Positions 32,827 through 42,207 of a DNA stretch of 64,000 nucleotides are shown here, one piece after another. Source of the stretch: Qipengyuania vulgaris (GTDB taxonomy: Bacteria; Pseudomonadota; Alphaproteobacteria; Sphingomonadales; Sphingomonadaceae); the NCBI RefSeq assembly GCF_009827325.1, contig NZ_WTYC01000005.1:62001-126000 (forward strand), in the 5' to 3' direction. Below the pieces are notes generated by a model. The model saw only the letters and a list, made by a program, of their open reading frames with translations, was not told the origin of the DNA and ran no database searches. Position 1 is the first letter of the stretch. Every line of letters begins with the position of its first letter. Made by a program: the position numbers and the translations under genes.

Positions 32827-35114
32827 GGGGTCAGCGGCAGACGGTAAGATCGCTCACCCGTCAAGGCAAAGAGCGCATTGGCTATGGCTGGTGCGGCCAC
32901 GGCGACCCCGATTTCTCCCGGATCGAATGGTTCGGCATCACTTGCCACGAAGTCGATCAGCATATCGGGCGTCTGCGCGAGAGATGGGAGTTTCATTCCG
33001 CTCAATGTCCTCGGCACGGGATGGCCGCTGCTGAAGCTTAGTGGTGCTCCCAACGCGAGTCCCATCCCATAAAGGAGGCCTCCCTCAATCTGCTGGCGGG
33101 CAATATCGACGTTAACGATACGTCCGATATCTACCACCGCACTCAGCTGTCGCACGGCAATGCCTCCTTCCCCGCGTCTGACGTGGGCAACGCATGCGAT
33201 ATGTCCGGCCGTTTCCGGATTTCTTCCCATGCGAACCATGGCGACGCCTTCGCCCGAACCTTCCTGTCCCCCGTCCCAGTCCCCGAGCCGCGTCGCGCGG
33301 CGCAGCGTCTCGGCCATTCGCGGGGCTCCCCCCAACATTGCCATGCGGTAAAGAAACGGATCCCGTCCGGCATTCCTCGCCAGCTCATCGATGAAGCATT
33401 CGGTGAAAAAGGATGTGTAGGCGTGCGCTCCGCCGCGCATTCGGCCCGTCGCCAAACTTACGGCGGCGGGGACATGCTCGATCGCGACATGGGCGAGGCT
33501 ATAGGGCGGCAGCGCGCCGTCGACCACAAAAGGATCCGCTTCGCCTTCTGCTTCGCGCTTCGCTGCCTCGGAAGTATAATTGTCGAACAACCGATGCCCG
33601 ACCTCGCGCATCCAGCATGGCGAGGTGATCCTGGCGCGCCATGCCAAGGGCTGTCCCTGTGCACCGATGGCAGCGGCTATCTCGGCCGAGATCGGAGCGC
33701 GAGGCGGGACTGCCTGGAAATCCTGCGCGCGAGACCAGGTCAACTGGACGGGCTTGCCGACCTGTGCAGCAATCTGCGCCACCTCGATCGCATGCTGCTT
33801 TTCAAGTCGAGCATCGAAGCTCCCCCCCGCCGGCATCGGATAGAGTATCACGTCCGATGGTGAGAGGCCGATGGCCTTCGCTGCTGCATCGCGTGCTGCT
33901 GCAGGAGCCTGGGTGGCGATCCACAGTTTGAGGCGTCCGCCTGATAACTGTGCGGTCGCCGATGCAGTTTCAAGCGGAGCATGTGTAGCTGGGGCGATAT
34001 CGTAGCGCTGGATAACCTGCGGCTCGGCAGGAAGACTGTCGGGCTCTCCGATGGTCTCAATCCGTTCGGCGAGGTCCGGCCCCTGTTCGACCGCCCGTTC
34101 CATTTCGCTGTCAAGCACGACCTGCTCCATCGCGCCGGGGCCCGTGAATTCCGGGCGCATCTTAGCCAGTGCGCGATCGGCGATCCACCAGCTCTCCCCC
34201 ACAGCTGCGAGCCAGCGTTTGGACTTGATGACGGAAACTAACCCGCCCGTTCCGGCGACAGCATCTGCGTTGAAGCGCAACAGTTCCGGCAAACCATAGG
34301 GACCGTGCCGTATCGAGGCATACACCATGCCCGGAAGACGAACATCTGCAGCGAAAAGGTGGCTGCCATCTACTTTCGACGGTAAGTCGAGCCGCGCAAA
34401 GAGCGTCTGCGCACTGCCTTCGCCAGGTATCGGCTCTTCGAAGGCCGGCATGGGCCGGAGCGGAGGCGGATCTGGTGGGTCGTATTCAGCGGCCTCTGCC
34501 GCCAGATCACCGAAAGGCAGGCGGTTGCCCGAATGGATGACGAAGCCTTCCGCGACTTCGCATTCTTCCGGTTCTACCTCCCAGCGATCCGCTGCAACGC
34601 GCGTAAGCATGTCGCGTGCGCTGGCCGCCGCCTCGCGAAGTGGCAATTCGTAAGCAGCAAGGCTGGTGCCGGCAGCCGTTACTGTGAAATCGTTAGATCT
34701 CGCGAACCTTTCCACCGATCTGTCTTGCGAATCCTGGCCCGCACCGAGGAGCCCTTCCCACAGTGGAGACCATTCGGCGGCAAGGGCCAGATTTGCAAAG
34801 AAGCCAGACGGAGGAACGGGCTCGATCCCGATTTGCCGCCAGTCCGCCCCCAGCTCCATGGCCGCGATCTGTGCGAGGACGGTGCCCACGCCCTGTCCCA
34901 TTTCCAGTTGCGGAATGCCTACCGTGACCACCCCGTCGCGGCCGATTATTAGCCAGCCAGCGAACTCCGTCTCACCCTCGCGCGCCGCCAACGGGCTTTC
35001 GTAGCTACGCGGCCAGAACGACCAAGCAAGTAGCAGTCCCCCGCCCGCCGCTGCGCCGACCAGCAGCTTGCGGCGAGAAACCTGAAGGCCATTCAGTTTT
35101 TCGCGGAGATCCAT
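32823..35114 (-). CDS. xanthine dehydrogenase-family molybdopterin-binding subunit (IorB-like)
   Basis: The 763-residue protein has a Tat-like N-terminus (SRRKLLVGAAAGGGLLLAW), a split molybdopterin-binding domain with QLEMGQGVGTVLAQIAAMELGADW, PAGGSFDARLEK, RGGAHAYTSFFTECFIDELA, and a C-terminal GEIGVAVAAPAIANAL containing the catalytic-Glu region. It is most like isoquinoline 1-oxidoreductase beta-type subunits, which act in the periplasm with a small 2Fe-2S subunit and often a cytochrome c. Neither is adjacent. It overlaps the upstream mrp gene by 22 nt and hemH by 4 nt. Confidence 0.85.
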   Translation of the reverse strand: MDLREKLNGLQVSRRKLLVGAAAGGGLLLAWSFWPRSYESPLAAREGETEFAGWLIIGRDGVVTVGIPQLEMGQGVGTVLAQIAAMELGADWRQIGIEPVPPSGFFANLALAAEWSPLWEGLLGAGQDSQDRSVERFARSNDFTVTAAGTSLAAYELPLREAAASARDMLTRVAADRWEVEPEECEVAEGFVIHSGNRLPFGDLAAEAAEYDPPDPPPLRPMPAFEEPIPGEGSAQTLFARLDLPSKVDGSHLFAADVRLPGMVYASIRHGPYGLPELLRFNADAVAGTGGLVSVIKSKRWLAAVGESWWIADRALAKMRPEFTGPGAMEQVVLDSEMERAVEQGPDLAERIETIGEPDSLPAEPQVIQRYDIAPATHAPLETASATAQLSGGRLKLWIATQAPAAARDAAAKAIGLSPSDVILYPMPAGGSFDARLEKQHAIEVAQIAAQVGKPVQLTWSRAQDFQAVPPRAPISAEIAAAIGAQGQPLAWRARITSPCWMREVGHRLFDNYTSEAAKREAEGEADPFVVDGALPPYSLAHVAIEHVPAAVSLATGRMRGGAHAYTSFFTECFIDELARNAGRDPFLYRMAMLGGAPRMAETLRRATRLGDWDGGQEGSGEGVAMVRMGRNPETAGHIACVAHVRRGEGGIAVRQLSAVVDIGRIVNVDIARQQIEGGLLYGMGLALGAPLSFSSGHPVPRTLSGMKLPSLAQTPDMLIDFVASDAEPFDPGEIGVAVAAPAIANALFALTGERSYRLPLTP

Positions 35115-36058
35115 GCCTGCAATCTTTCGGCAATCCGCAGGAACGGTTCGGCCATGGAGCTATCGCCCGCCGCCGGAGGATCGCCGGCATCGCTACCTTG
35201 CCTTATCGCGATATCGAGCGGGATACGTCCGAGGAACGGCAGGTCGAGCTTCCCGGCCGCCGCTTCCACACCGCCCGCACCGAACGGATCGGACACTTCA
35301 CCGCAATGAGGGCAGGCATAGCCCGACATATTTTCCACCAGTCCGATGACCTCCACGCCTGCGGTGTCGAACAATTGCCCGGCGCGAGCGGCATCGATCA
35401 GCGCCAGGTCCTGCGGTGTTGAAACCAGTATCGCGCCTGCCGGTTTGAACTTCTGGATCATGGTAAGCTGCACATCGCCCGTTCCGGGCGGCAAATCCAC
35501 CAGCAGGACCTCCATGTCCTTGCTCCAGTGCGCCTCAATCAGCTGTCCGAGTGCACTTCCCGCCATGGGGCCGCGCCAAGCCAATGCCTTGCCCGGCGCC
35601 ACGAGATGCCCCATCGATAGATGCGGCACGCCATACTTGCTTTCGATCGGGACCGGCTTGTTGTCGCGCGCATCGGGCTTCTGCCCCTGGCTACCGAAAA
35701 TTACGGGCTGCGACGGGCCATAAATATCTGCATCGACCAGCCCGACTTTCACGCCGCTGCGCGCGAGGGCGATAGCGAGATTGGCGGTCAGCGTCGACTT
35801 GCCCACGCCGCCCTTGCCCGAACCGATGGCAATTATCATCGGGCCCTTTCGTTCGGCTGTCATGACAACCCGCACGCCGCCAACATCTTCGCGCGCTTCA
35901 AGTTTGTCTTGGATCAAGCGTTCCATATCGGCGCGCTGCTCGTCAGAGAGGCCTGCGACATCGAGCACTACCGTCGCACGTCCTTCGTTCAGGACCGATC
36001 CCGTGATGCGGGCTGCAATTTCGGGCGGAAACTGGTCGGAAAAATCGGCGCGGCTCAT
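35093..36058 (-). CDS. apbC: Mrp/NBP35-family iron-sulfur carrier ATPase
   Basis: The 321-residue protein has an N-terminal DUF59-like region (RITGSVLNEGRATVVLDVAGL), a deviant P-loop GSGKGGVGKSTLTANLAIAL, DADIYGPSQP, the LLVDLPPGTGDVQLTM block and a C-terminal CPHC motif that holds the bridging 4Fe-4S cluster. ApbC/Mrp loads iron-sulfur clusters onto target proteins. The ATG at 36058 gives the family N-terminus; an upstream extension to 36382 would run through the divergent hflK promoter and is rejected. It heads a cofactor-rich run. Confidence 0.9.
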   Translation of the reverse strand: MSRADFSDQFPPEIAARITGSVLNEGRATVVLDVAGLSDEQRADMERLIQDKLEAREDVGGVRVVMTAERKGPMIIAIGSGKGGVGKSTLTANLAIALARSGVKVGLVDADIYGPSQPVIFGSQGQKPDARDNKPVPIESKYGVPHLSMGHLVAPGKALAWRGPMAGSALGQLIEAHWSKDMEVLLVDLPPGTGDVQLTMIQKFKPAGAILVSTPQDLALIDAARAGQLFDTAGVEVIGLVENMSGYACPHCGEVSDPFGAGGVEAAAGKLDLPFLGRIPLDIAIRQGSDAGDPPAAGDSSMAEPFLRIAERLQAWISAKN

Positions 36059-36133
36059 GTCGGCCGCTGCTGTAGCATCGAAAAGCGCGCTGCAACCCCT
36101 GTTTTTCCGCCAAAGCCTTCCTATAAGACAGTT

Positions 36134-37297
36134 ATGAGAATTTTGGACGGGCTTGGACAGAGGATCCGCCTCGCAATGGCAGGAAACAATCCATGGGGTT
36201 CGGGGGGCGATGGCTCCTCGGGTTCGGGCGATGACGGTGACAACGGAGGCGGCGATAAGCCCAAGGGCCCGCGTAATCCTTGGCTGCCCCCAGGTTCCGG
36301 CGGAAAAGGCGGCGACGGACGCCGCGGTCCCAACATCGAAGACATTTTCAGGAACCGCGGCCCTGAGGGTCCGCGTCGCCAAGGAAGCGGTGGACCCGGC
36401 GGGCCCGGATTCCGCATGCCCCAGAGGCCCGGCGGCAAGAGCTGGTTTCCCGTTCTGGTGGTCGGCATCATCGCGCTTGGTCTACTCGCCACAAGTGTTC
36501 ATCTGATCGGGCCGCAGCAGCAGGCCGTGGTCAAGACGCTGGGCGATTATACCCGCACGCTGGATTCGGGTCTGCAGTTCACGGCCCCATTTCCAATCGA
36601 ATCAGTCGAAGTGGAAGACGTTCAGGGCGTGCGTGCCGTGCGCATCCCGGGCAATGACACGCAGGTAAAGCTTATCCTTACCGGCGACCAGAACCTGGTC
36701 GATCTGAGCTACATCGTCCGTTGGAACATTCGCAATCTTTCCGACTTCAAATTCCGCGTCGTCGACCCAATCGAGACGGTCAACGAAGTGGCAGAGGCAG
36801 CCATGCGCGCCTCGATCGCCGAAAAGCAACTCGACGAGACGTTCTCCGGCCAAGGGCGTGCGGCCATCGAACTGGATGTGCGCGAAAGAATGCAGCGGAC
36901 GCTCGACAATTATCAGGCTGGCATCAACGTGCTGGGTGTCGAAATCGAAAAGGCCGATCCGCCCGGTCAGGTGGTCGACGCATTCCGCGACGTGCAGGTT
37001 GCGGAACAGAACGCCGACGCCGCACGCAACCAGGCCCAGGGTTATGCCCAGCAGGTGCTGGCACAGGCGCAGGGTGAAGCCGAAGCTTTCGACAAGGTAT
37101 ACGAGGAATACCGGTTGGCCCCGGAAGTCACGCGCCAGCGTCTCTATTACGAGACCATGGAGCGTGTCCTGAGCAACACCGACACTACCGTTATCGAAGC
37201 GCAGGGCGTCACGCCCTATCTGCCGCTTCCCGAAATTCGGCGCCGCGCACAGCAATCGCAGCCAGCCGCCACCGTTACCGCGCCCGAAGGACAGTAA
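36134..37297 (+). CDS. hflK: FtsH protease modulator HflK
   Basis: HflK and HflC form a large membrane complex that wraps and restrains FtsH. The 387-residue protein starts with a Gly/Asp/Pro-rich disordered segment of about 90 residues (GNNPWGSGGDG and onward), one membrane helix (WFPVLVVGIIALGLLATSVHLI), and then an SPFH domain (QQQAVVKTLGDYTRT; YIVRWNIRNLSDFKFRV) and a long Ala/Gln/Glu-rich coiled coil. An ATG at 36176 with AGAGGA upstream is an alternative start. hflC follows after a 1-nt gap. Confidence 0.93.
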   Translation: MRILDGLGQRIRLAMAGNNPWGSGGDGSSGSGDDGDNGGGDKPKGPRNPWLPPGSGGKGGDGRRGPNIEDIFRNRGPEGPRRQGSGGPGGPGFRMPQRPGGKSWFPVLVVGIIALGLLATSVHLIGPQQQAVVKTLGDYTRTLDSGLQFTAPFPIESVEVEDVQGVRAVRIPGNDTQVKLILTGDQNLVDLSYIVRWNIRNLSDFKFRVVDPIETVNEVAEAAMRASIAEKQLDETFSGQGRAAIELDVRERMQRTLDNYQAGINVLGVEIEKADPPGQVVDAFRDVQVAEQNADAARNQAQGYAQQVLAQAQGEAEAFDKVYEEYRLAPEVTRQRLYYETMERVLSNTDTTVIEAQGVTPYLPLPEIRRRAQQSQPAATVTAPEGQ

Positions 37298-37298
37298 G

Positions 37299-38132
37299 AT
37301 GCAGCGTATCTGGGAAGATCACCGCCTCTCGATCATCATCGGCGCCCTGGTGCTGATCGGCTTGTTGATGAGCGTGTATATCGTGCCTGAAGAAGAACAG
37401 GCCGTCGTTATTCGGACAGGCGAACCGATCGGCACGGTAAATACACCCGGCGGAGACACAGGCGCGGGTATCTACTTGCGAATGCCGTTCGTGGACCGTG
37501 TCGTACGAATCGAAAAGCGGCTGCTGGACCTCGAGATGAGTGACGAGGAAGTGCTGTCCAACGACCAGCAGCGCCTGCTGGTCAACGCCTATGCCCGGTT
37601 CCGCATTACTGATCCCGTTCGCATGGTGGAGCGCGCCGGCTCCACGGACGGGGTTCGCAACGCTCTCGAGCCGATACTGAACTCCGTACTGCGACAGGAG
37701 CTTGGTCGCCGTACCTTCCAGGCCATGCTGACGGCAGAGCGGGGGTCGGCCCTCGAGAATGTCCGGATCAATCTGGATCGACAAGCGCGCCAATACGGAG
37801 CCGAAGTGGTCGGAGTGCAGATCACTCGAACCGATTTGCCCGATGCGCCGCTGCAATCGGCATTTACCCGCATGGAGTCGGATCGGCAGCGCGAAGCGCG
37901 CACGATCCGCGCACAAGGCAGCCGTGATGCCCGTATTATTCGCGCAAATGCCGATGCAGATGCGGCGCGGATCTACGCGGACTCGTTCGGCAAGGATGCG
38001 AATTTCTACGACTTCTACCGCGCGATGCAGAGCTACGATGCGACTTTCGCGGCAGAGAACAGCAGCGCGGAAAGCAGCATAATTCTGTCTCCGGATAATG
38101 AGTATCTCCAGCAGTTCCGCGGACGCCGTTGA
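37299..38132 (+). CDS. hflC: protease modulator HflC
   Basis: The 277-residue partner of HflK has an N-terminal membrane helix (LSIIIGALVLIGLLMSVYIV), then an SPFH domain (EEEQAVVIRTGEPIGTVN; AYARFRITDPVRMVERAG) and the C-terminal helical block SDRQREARTIRAQGSRDA typical of HflC. It starts directly after the hflK stop and is followed by a Do-type protease gene on the same strand, an arrangement common in proteobacteria. Confidence 0.95.
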   Translation: MQRIWEDHRLSIIIGALVLIGLLMSVYIVPEEEQAVVIRTGEPIGTVNTPGGDTGAGIYLRMPFVDRVVRIEKRLLDLEMSDEEVLSNDQQRLLVNAYARFRITDPVRMVERAGSTDGVRNALEPILNSVLRQELGRRTFQAMLTAERGSALENVRINLDRQARQYGAEVVGVQITRTDLPDAPLQSAFTRMESDRQREARTIRAQGSRDARIIRANADADAARIYADSFGKDANFYDFYRAMQSYDATFAAENSSAESSIILSPDNEYLQQFRGRR

Positions 38133-38286
38133 CCTTTGGTCGAAAGCTCGGTGCTGCAGCAGGCTCCGTTCAAGGCGCATTCACCGCGCCTGACAGCAGG
38201 TTGCCGTTTGGAACCGCAGTCTGCGCATTGCATACCCCAAATGGATGTACGATCTGCGAACTGACACAGAGGATTTGAAAGAGGAC

Positions 38287-39822
38287 GTGAAAAAAGTGCG
38301 ATATGCCTATTCCGTAACCGCCACCCTTCTTGCCGGTGGTGCCGCCCTTTCCCTCGCCGGTTTCCCGGCCGGAGCACAGGTTGCCCAGAACGACGACACG
38401 CAAATAGCCCGCATGTCTCCGCGTGCGGGTGCGCCGGCCAGCTTCGCAGACCTCACTGCTCAATTACAGCCGGCTGTGGTCAACATCTCGACCCGCCAGC
38501 GGATCGAAGTGGAGAGCGGAGGCAATCCGTTTGCCGGCACTCCCTTCGAAGAACTATTCAATCGTCGCCAAGGACAGCAGAATGGCGAACCGCAATATCG
38601 CGAGGGCCAATCGCTTGGTTCCGGATTCATCATTTCTGCCGACGGTTACGTCGTTACCAATAATCACGTTGTCAGCCCGACCGGTCGCGGATCGGTTGAA
38701 GAAATTACCGTAACTCTCCCGGACGGCACTGAATACGAGGCCGAGTTGATCGGTACCGATCCGTCGTCCGACCTCGCCGTACTCAAGGTCAACCGGGGAG
38801 AAGCGTTCCCCTTCGTGAAGTTCGGCGATTCTAGCCAGGCCCGCGTGGGAGACTGGGTGATTGCCATCGGCAACCCCTTCGGCCTCGGAGGGACCGTTAC
38901 CAGCGGGATTGTCTCCTCCGTGCTCCGCAATACCGGGGGCGGCGCATATGACCGCTATTTGCAGACCGATGCCAGCATCAACCGCGGCAATTCAGGCGGT
39001 CCGCTATTCGACATGGAAGGCAATGTGATCGGCATCAACAATGCCATCATCTCGCCGACAGGCGGCAGCGTGGGGATCGGCTTTGCGATTCCTGCCGAAA
39101 TCGCCGAGCCGATTGTCGACAAGCTGGTACGCGGCATCGAAATCGAACGCGGCTATCTGGGAATCCAGATCCAGCCCGTGAGCGACGACGTTGCCGCATC
39201 GCTTGGCCTCGAACGCAATCGCGGTGAAATCGTCCAGATGGTCCAGCCGGGCGAGGCCGCTGCGCAGGGCGGAGTCGAGGCTGGCGATATCGTGCTCTCC
39301 GTCAACGGACGCGACGTTACTCCCGACCAGACCCTGTCTTATCTCGTCGCTAATGTCGCGCCGGGGACCACAATACCGCTAGAAGTGATCCGCAACGGCG
39401 AGCGTCGCCGCCTGAATGTCACTGTCGGCAAGCGCCCGACCGAGGAAGAGCTGCGCCAAAGCCAGATGTTCGATCCCGACGCTGAAGAAGAGGACGACAT
39501 GGCGCCGAGCGACAGCGCGGTTCTCGATGACAGTCTCGGGCTCCAAGTGCTGCAGCTCACACCGCAGATCGCTCGTCAGCTGGGTGTTGGCCCCGACACA
39601 CGCGGACTGGTGGTAGCTTCGGTCGACCAGAACTCGGATGCAGCTCGCAAGGGCCTGCGTCGCGGCGACATCATTTTGACGGCAAACTATCGTCCGGTCG
39701 TTCAGGTCTCTGAGCTCGAATCGATTGTCGGCAGTGCCCAATCTGAAAATCGTGATGCCGTTCTTCTGAGAGTGCAGCGTCGGGGCGGTTCGCCTCAATA
39801 TATCGCGGTACGCATGCGCTGA
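38287..39822 (+). CDS. Do-family periplasmic serine protease (DegP/DegQ-like)
   Basis: The product of about 511 residues has a signal peptide (TATLLAGGAALSLAGFPAGAQ), a trypsin-like domain with the triad visible as His in VVTNNHVV, Asp in SSDLAVLKV and Ser in NRGNSGGPLF, and two PDZ domains (about 280-370 and 405-500). It degrades or refolds damaged envelope proteins. The start is uncertain: GTG codons at 38287 and 38296 follow a GAGG, and an ATG at 38245 would add an acidic 14-residue extension before the signal. Located after hflKC. Confidence 0.92.
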   Translation: MKKVRYAYSVTATLLAGGAALSLAGFPAGAQVAQNDDTQIARMSPRAGAPASFADLTAQLQPAVVNISTRQRIEVESGGNPFAGTPFEELFNRRQGQQNGEPQYREGQSLGSGFIISADGYVVTNNHVVSPTGRGSVEEITVTLPDGTEYEAELIGTDPSSDLAVLKVNRGEAFPFVKFGDSSQARVGDWVIAIGNPFGLGGTVTSGIVSSVLRNTGGGAYDRYLQTDASINRGNSGGPLFDMEGNVIGINNAIISPTGGSVGIGFAIPAEIAEPIVDKLVRGIEIERGYLGIQIQPVSDDVAASLGLERNRGEIVQMVQPGEAAAQGGVEAGDIVLSVNGRDVTPDQTLSYLVANVAPGTTIPLEVIRNGERRRLNVTVGKRPTEEELRQSQMFDPDAEEEDDMAPSDSAVLDDSLGLQVLQLTPQIARQLGVGPDTRGLVVASVDQNSDAARKGLRRGDIILTANYRPVVQVSELESIVGSAQSENRDAVLLRVQRRGGSPQYIAVRMR

Positions 39823-39848
39823 CTGATAAAGATATCTTGAGAAAATGG

Positions 39849-39880
39849 CCCCTCCCGGATCGCTCCGGGAGGGGTTTTTC
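39849..39880 (+). terminator. rho-independent terminator after the Do protease gene
   Basis: An 11-bp stem CCCCTCCCGGA/TCCGGGAGGGG with a TCGC loop is followed by TTTTTC. It lies 27 bp past the protease stop and separates it from the convergent PBP gene. Confidence 0.95.
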
Positions 39881-39889
39881 GTAGGGCAA

Positions 39890-42097
39890 TCAACCCGGGT
39901 TGCGCGTCGGCGATGGTGAAGGCCTCGGCCTGTCACGCCCGATCACGCCGTCGAGAAAATCGTCGTCCACGGCCTGCGGAGCTCCGTCGGCGCCGCGTCC
40001 GTTGGGAGTTTGCGGACGTGGTGCAGGGACACGTTGGCCCGGCTGAGGCACCGGCGAGGAAGGACGCATTGCATCATCCTGCCCGCCCGGCCCCTCACCG
40101 TCGCCAGGAAACGGAATCGCGCCGCCCGGTTCGTCGCTGCGGCCAGGTTCGATGAGATTGCCTTGCTCATCGATGTAATAATAGTCGTCCGGATCGCCGA
40201 AGAAAAAGTCGTCTTCTTCCTCCAGCTGCCATTCGGGAAGCTGCAATTCCGTGTCGAATTCCTCGACCGGGCGGTCCTTCACCGCATAACGCATATAGGC
40301 AGCGAAGGCTTGTGCCGGAGCGCGGCCACCCTGAAGGCCGCCGACCCGGGCATTGTCGTCGCGCCCCATCCAGACCCCGGTCGTGATCCCCGAAGAAAAG
40401 CCGACGAAATAACCGTCCTTGTTCGAACTGGTCGTGCCCGTCTTTCCGGCAACCGGTCGCCCGATCTGAGCGGCACGACCCGTGCCTGTCTGCACTGCTG
40501 TCTGCAGGAGATCGGTAATACCACGTGCGACATGATCAGGGACCAATTGCGAACTGCGTGCACGCTTGTGCTGGTAGAGAAGATCGCCATCGGCCGTCGT
40601 CACCTTTACGATGCCGTATGGCTCTACAGAGGAGCCCCCTGCCGAAACGGCAGCAAAGGCCCGGGTCATGTCGAGCAGACGAACCTCGTTCGATCCCAGA
40701 ACCATGGCAGGGTAGGTGTTGATCGGCGTGGTTATGCCGAACCGGCGGGCCATGGAGGCCACCGCGCTGAACCCCACCTCATTTCCCAGCTGCGCCGCGA
40801 CAGTGTTGATCGAATAGGCGAAGGCTGTGCGAAGATTGGTTTCGCCGATATTCCGGCCATTCGAGTTGCGGGGGCTCCACCCACCGATCGATACCTCTGT
40901 GTCGACCACGCGGTCTTCGGGCGTATAACCAGCCTCCAGTGCCGCGAGATAAACGAAAAGCTTCCAGCTCGAACCGGGCTGCCGCAGTGCATTGGTGGCG
41001 CGGTTGTAGTTAGTCTGCACATAATCCGTTCCGCCGACCAGCGCGAGGATGGCGCCGTCACGATCGAGGCTCACCAGCGCGCCCTGCGCCCCCTCCGGGG
41101 TGTTTGCAGAAATGGATGCCGTGGCCGCCCTCTGCATCCCGGGGTCGAGCGTGGTCCAGACCTCGATCGGTTCGAAGGTCTCAGGCAGAAGGAGATCGAG
41201 CTGCGGCAGCGCCCAGTCGGTGAAATAGCGGACCGAATTGGTGCCGGTGTCCTCCTTGAGCTTTACCGCGGATACGTCGACCTGGGCCTCGCTCGGGCTG
41301 ATCCTGCCCTGATCGCGCATCAGTCGGAGCACCACGCTGGCGCGGGCAACGGCGGCATCGACATCGGCAGTCGGCGAATAGCGGCTCGGCGCCTTTACCA
41401 GGCCGGCGATAATGGCGGCCTCTGCCGTCGAGAGTTCGGTCGCGGGATGGCTGAAGAACTTCCGGCTCGCGGAATCGATGCCGTACGCTCCGCCGCCAAA
41501 GTAAACCTTGTTGAGATAGAGCTCGAGAATCTGCTCCTTCGAGAACTTCCATTCCAAGGCCATCGCAAGCACCGCCTCGCGTAACTTGCGGTCGAGCGAG
41601 CGATTGGAATTCAGGAAGACATTCCGCGCGAGCTGTTGGGTTATGGTCGACGTTGCACCAAGCCGGTCTTCGCCTGTCGCCCAGACATAGACTGCCCGTG
41701 TCAGACCATAGGGATCGACCCCGGGATGCGAATAGAAACGGCGGTCCTCGACCGAGATCATCGCATCCTTCATCACCTGCGGGATTTCGTTGCTCGAGAG
41801 CCATTTGCCGTAGCTGGGTCCGAGTTCGACAATCTCGGTTCCGTCCCGCGCACGCACGACGATCGTCTGCGCGTTTTGGGTCGCCTTGAGTTGGTAATAG
41901 CTGGGCAAGGACCGTGCCGCGAAGGCGACTGCAATAGCCAGGAAAACGAGACCGAGGACAGCCGCGCCGCCGCCCCAGATGAGCAGCCGCCTGAACCAAA
42001 GCTTCACGCGGCCGTGATCGCGTCTGCCATCCGCTTGTGCGCGCGATGCTCGTGCAGCGCGCTTGCTGCTTTTGCGGCGGCTGCCTCTCTTGTCCAT
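39890..42097 (-). CDS. class A penicillin-binding protein (PBP1A family)
   Basis: This bifunctional peptidoglycan synthase of 735 residues has a basic cytoplasmic tail, one membrane helix (WGGGAAVLGLVFLAIAVAFA), a glycosyltransferase domain with catalytic Glu in ISVEDRRFYSHPGVD and TITQQLARNVFL, and a transpeptidase domain with SSWK (Ser-x-x-Lys), SIN (Ser-x-Asn) and KTGTT. The last 90 or so residues are Pro/Gly/Asp-rich and probably disordered (PGRSDEPGGAIPFPGDGEG and onward). The gene is a single transcription unit, convergent with the protease gene. Confidence 0.93.
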   Translation of the reverse strand: MDKRGSRRKSSKRAARASRAQADGRRDHGRVKLWFRRLLIWGGGAAVLGLVFLAIAVAFAARSLPSYYQLKATQNAQTIVVRARDGTEIVELGPSYGKWLSSNEIPQVMKDAMISVEDRRFYSHPGVDPYGLTRAVYVWATGEDRLGATSTITQQLARNVFLNSNRSLDRKLREAVLAMALEWKFSKEQILELYLNKVYFGGGAYGIDSASRKFFSHPATELSTAEAAIIAGLVKAPSRYSPTADVDAAVARASVVLRLMRDQGRISPSEAQVDVSAVKLKEDTGTNSVRYFTDWALPQLDLLLPETFEPIEVWTTLDPGMQRAATASISANTPEGAQGALVSLDRDGAILALVGGTDYVQTNYNRATNALRQPGSSWKLFVYLAALEAGYTPEDRVVDTEVSIGGWSPRNSNGRNIGETNLRTAFAYSINTVAAQLGNEVGFSAVASMARRFGITTPINTYPAMVLGSNEVRLLDMTRAFAAVSAGGSSVEPYGIVKVTTADGDLLYQHKRARSSQLVPDHVARGITDLLQTAVQTGTGRAAQIGRPVAGKTGTTSSNKDGYFVGFSSGITTGVWMGRDDNARVGGLQGGRAPAQAFAAYMRYAVKDRPVEEFDTELQLPEWQLEEEDDFFFGDPDDYYYIDEQGNLIEPGRSDEPGGAIPFPGDGEGPGGQDDAMRPSSPVPQPGQRVPAPRPQTPNGRGADGAPQAVDDDFLDGVIGRDRPRPSPSPTRNPG

Positions 42098-42182
42098 CGA
42101 GTGCGAATTCCCTCGTTACGATTGGGTTGCCCTTTATCCGCCATAAACTGTCATGGCGAGACGTAACCTCGGGTGAATGCGG

Positions 42183-42200
42183 CATTCTCCGTGGAGAATG
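42183..42200. repeat. inverted repeat between msrB and the PBP gene
   Basis: CATTCTCC-GT-GGAGAATG is a perfect 8-bp-arm inverted repeat in the 110-bp gap between the msrB stop and the PBP start, both on the minus strand. There is no T run, so it is not a classical terminator; it may be an operator or mRNA-stabilising hairpin. Confidence 0.4.
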
Positions 42201-42207
42201 TGGCGCA

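Noticed and set aside
35621..36133. Extension of hflK upstream through the mrp gene
   Set aside because: The extended frame is antisense to mrp and lacks similarity to HflK; the family N-terminus starts at 36134 or 36176.
40010..41584. 524-codon open frame opposite the PBP1A gene
   Set aside because: Antisense shadow of a gene with all catalytic motifs present on the other strand.
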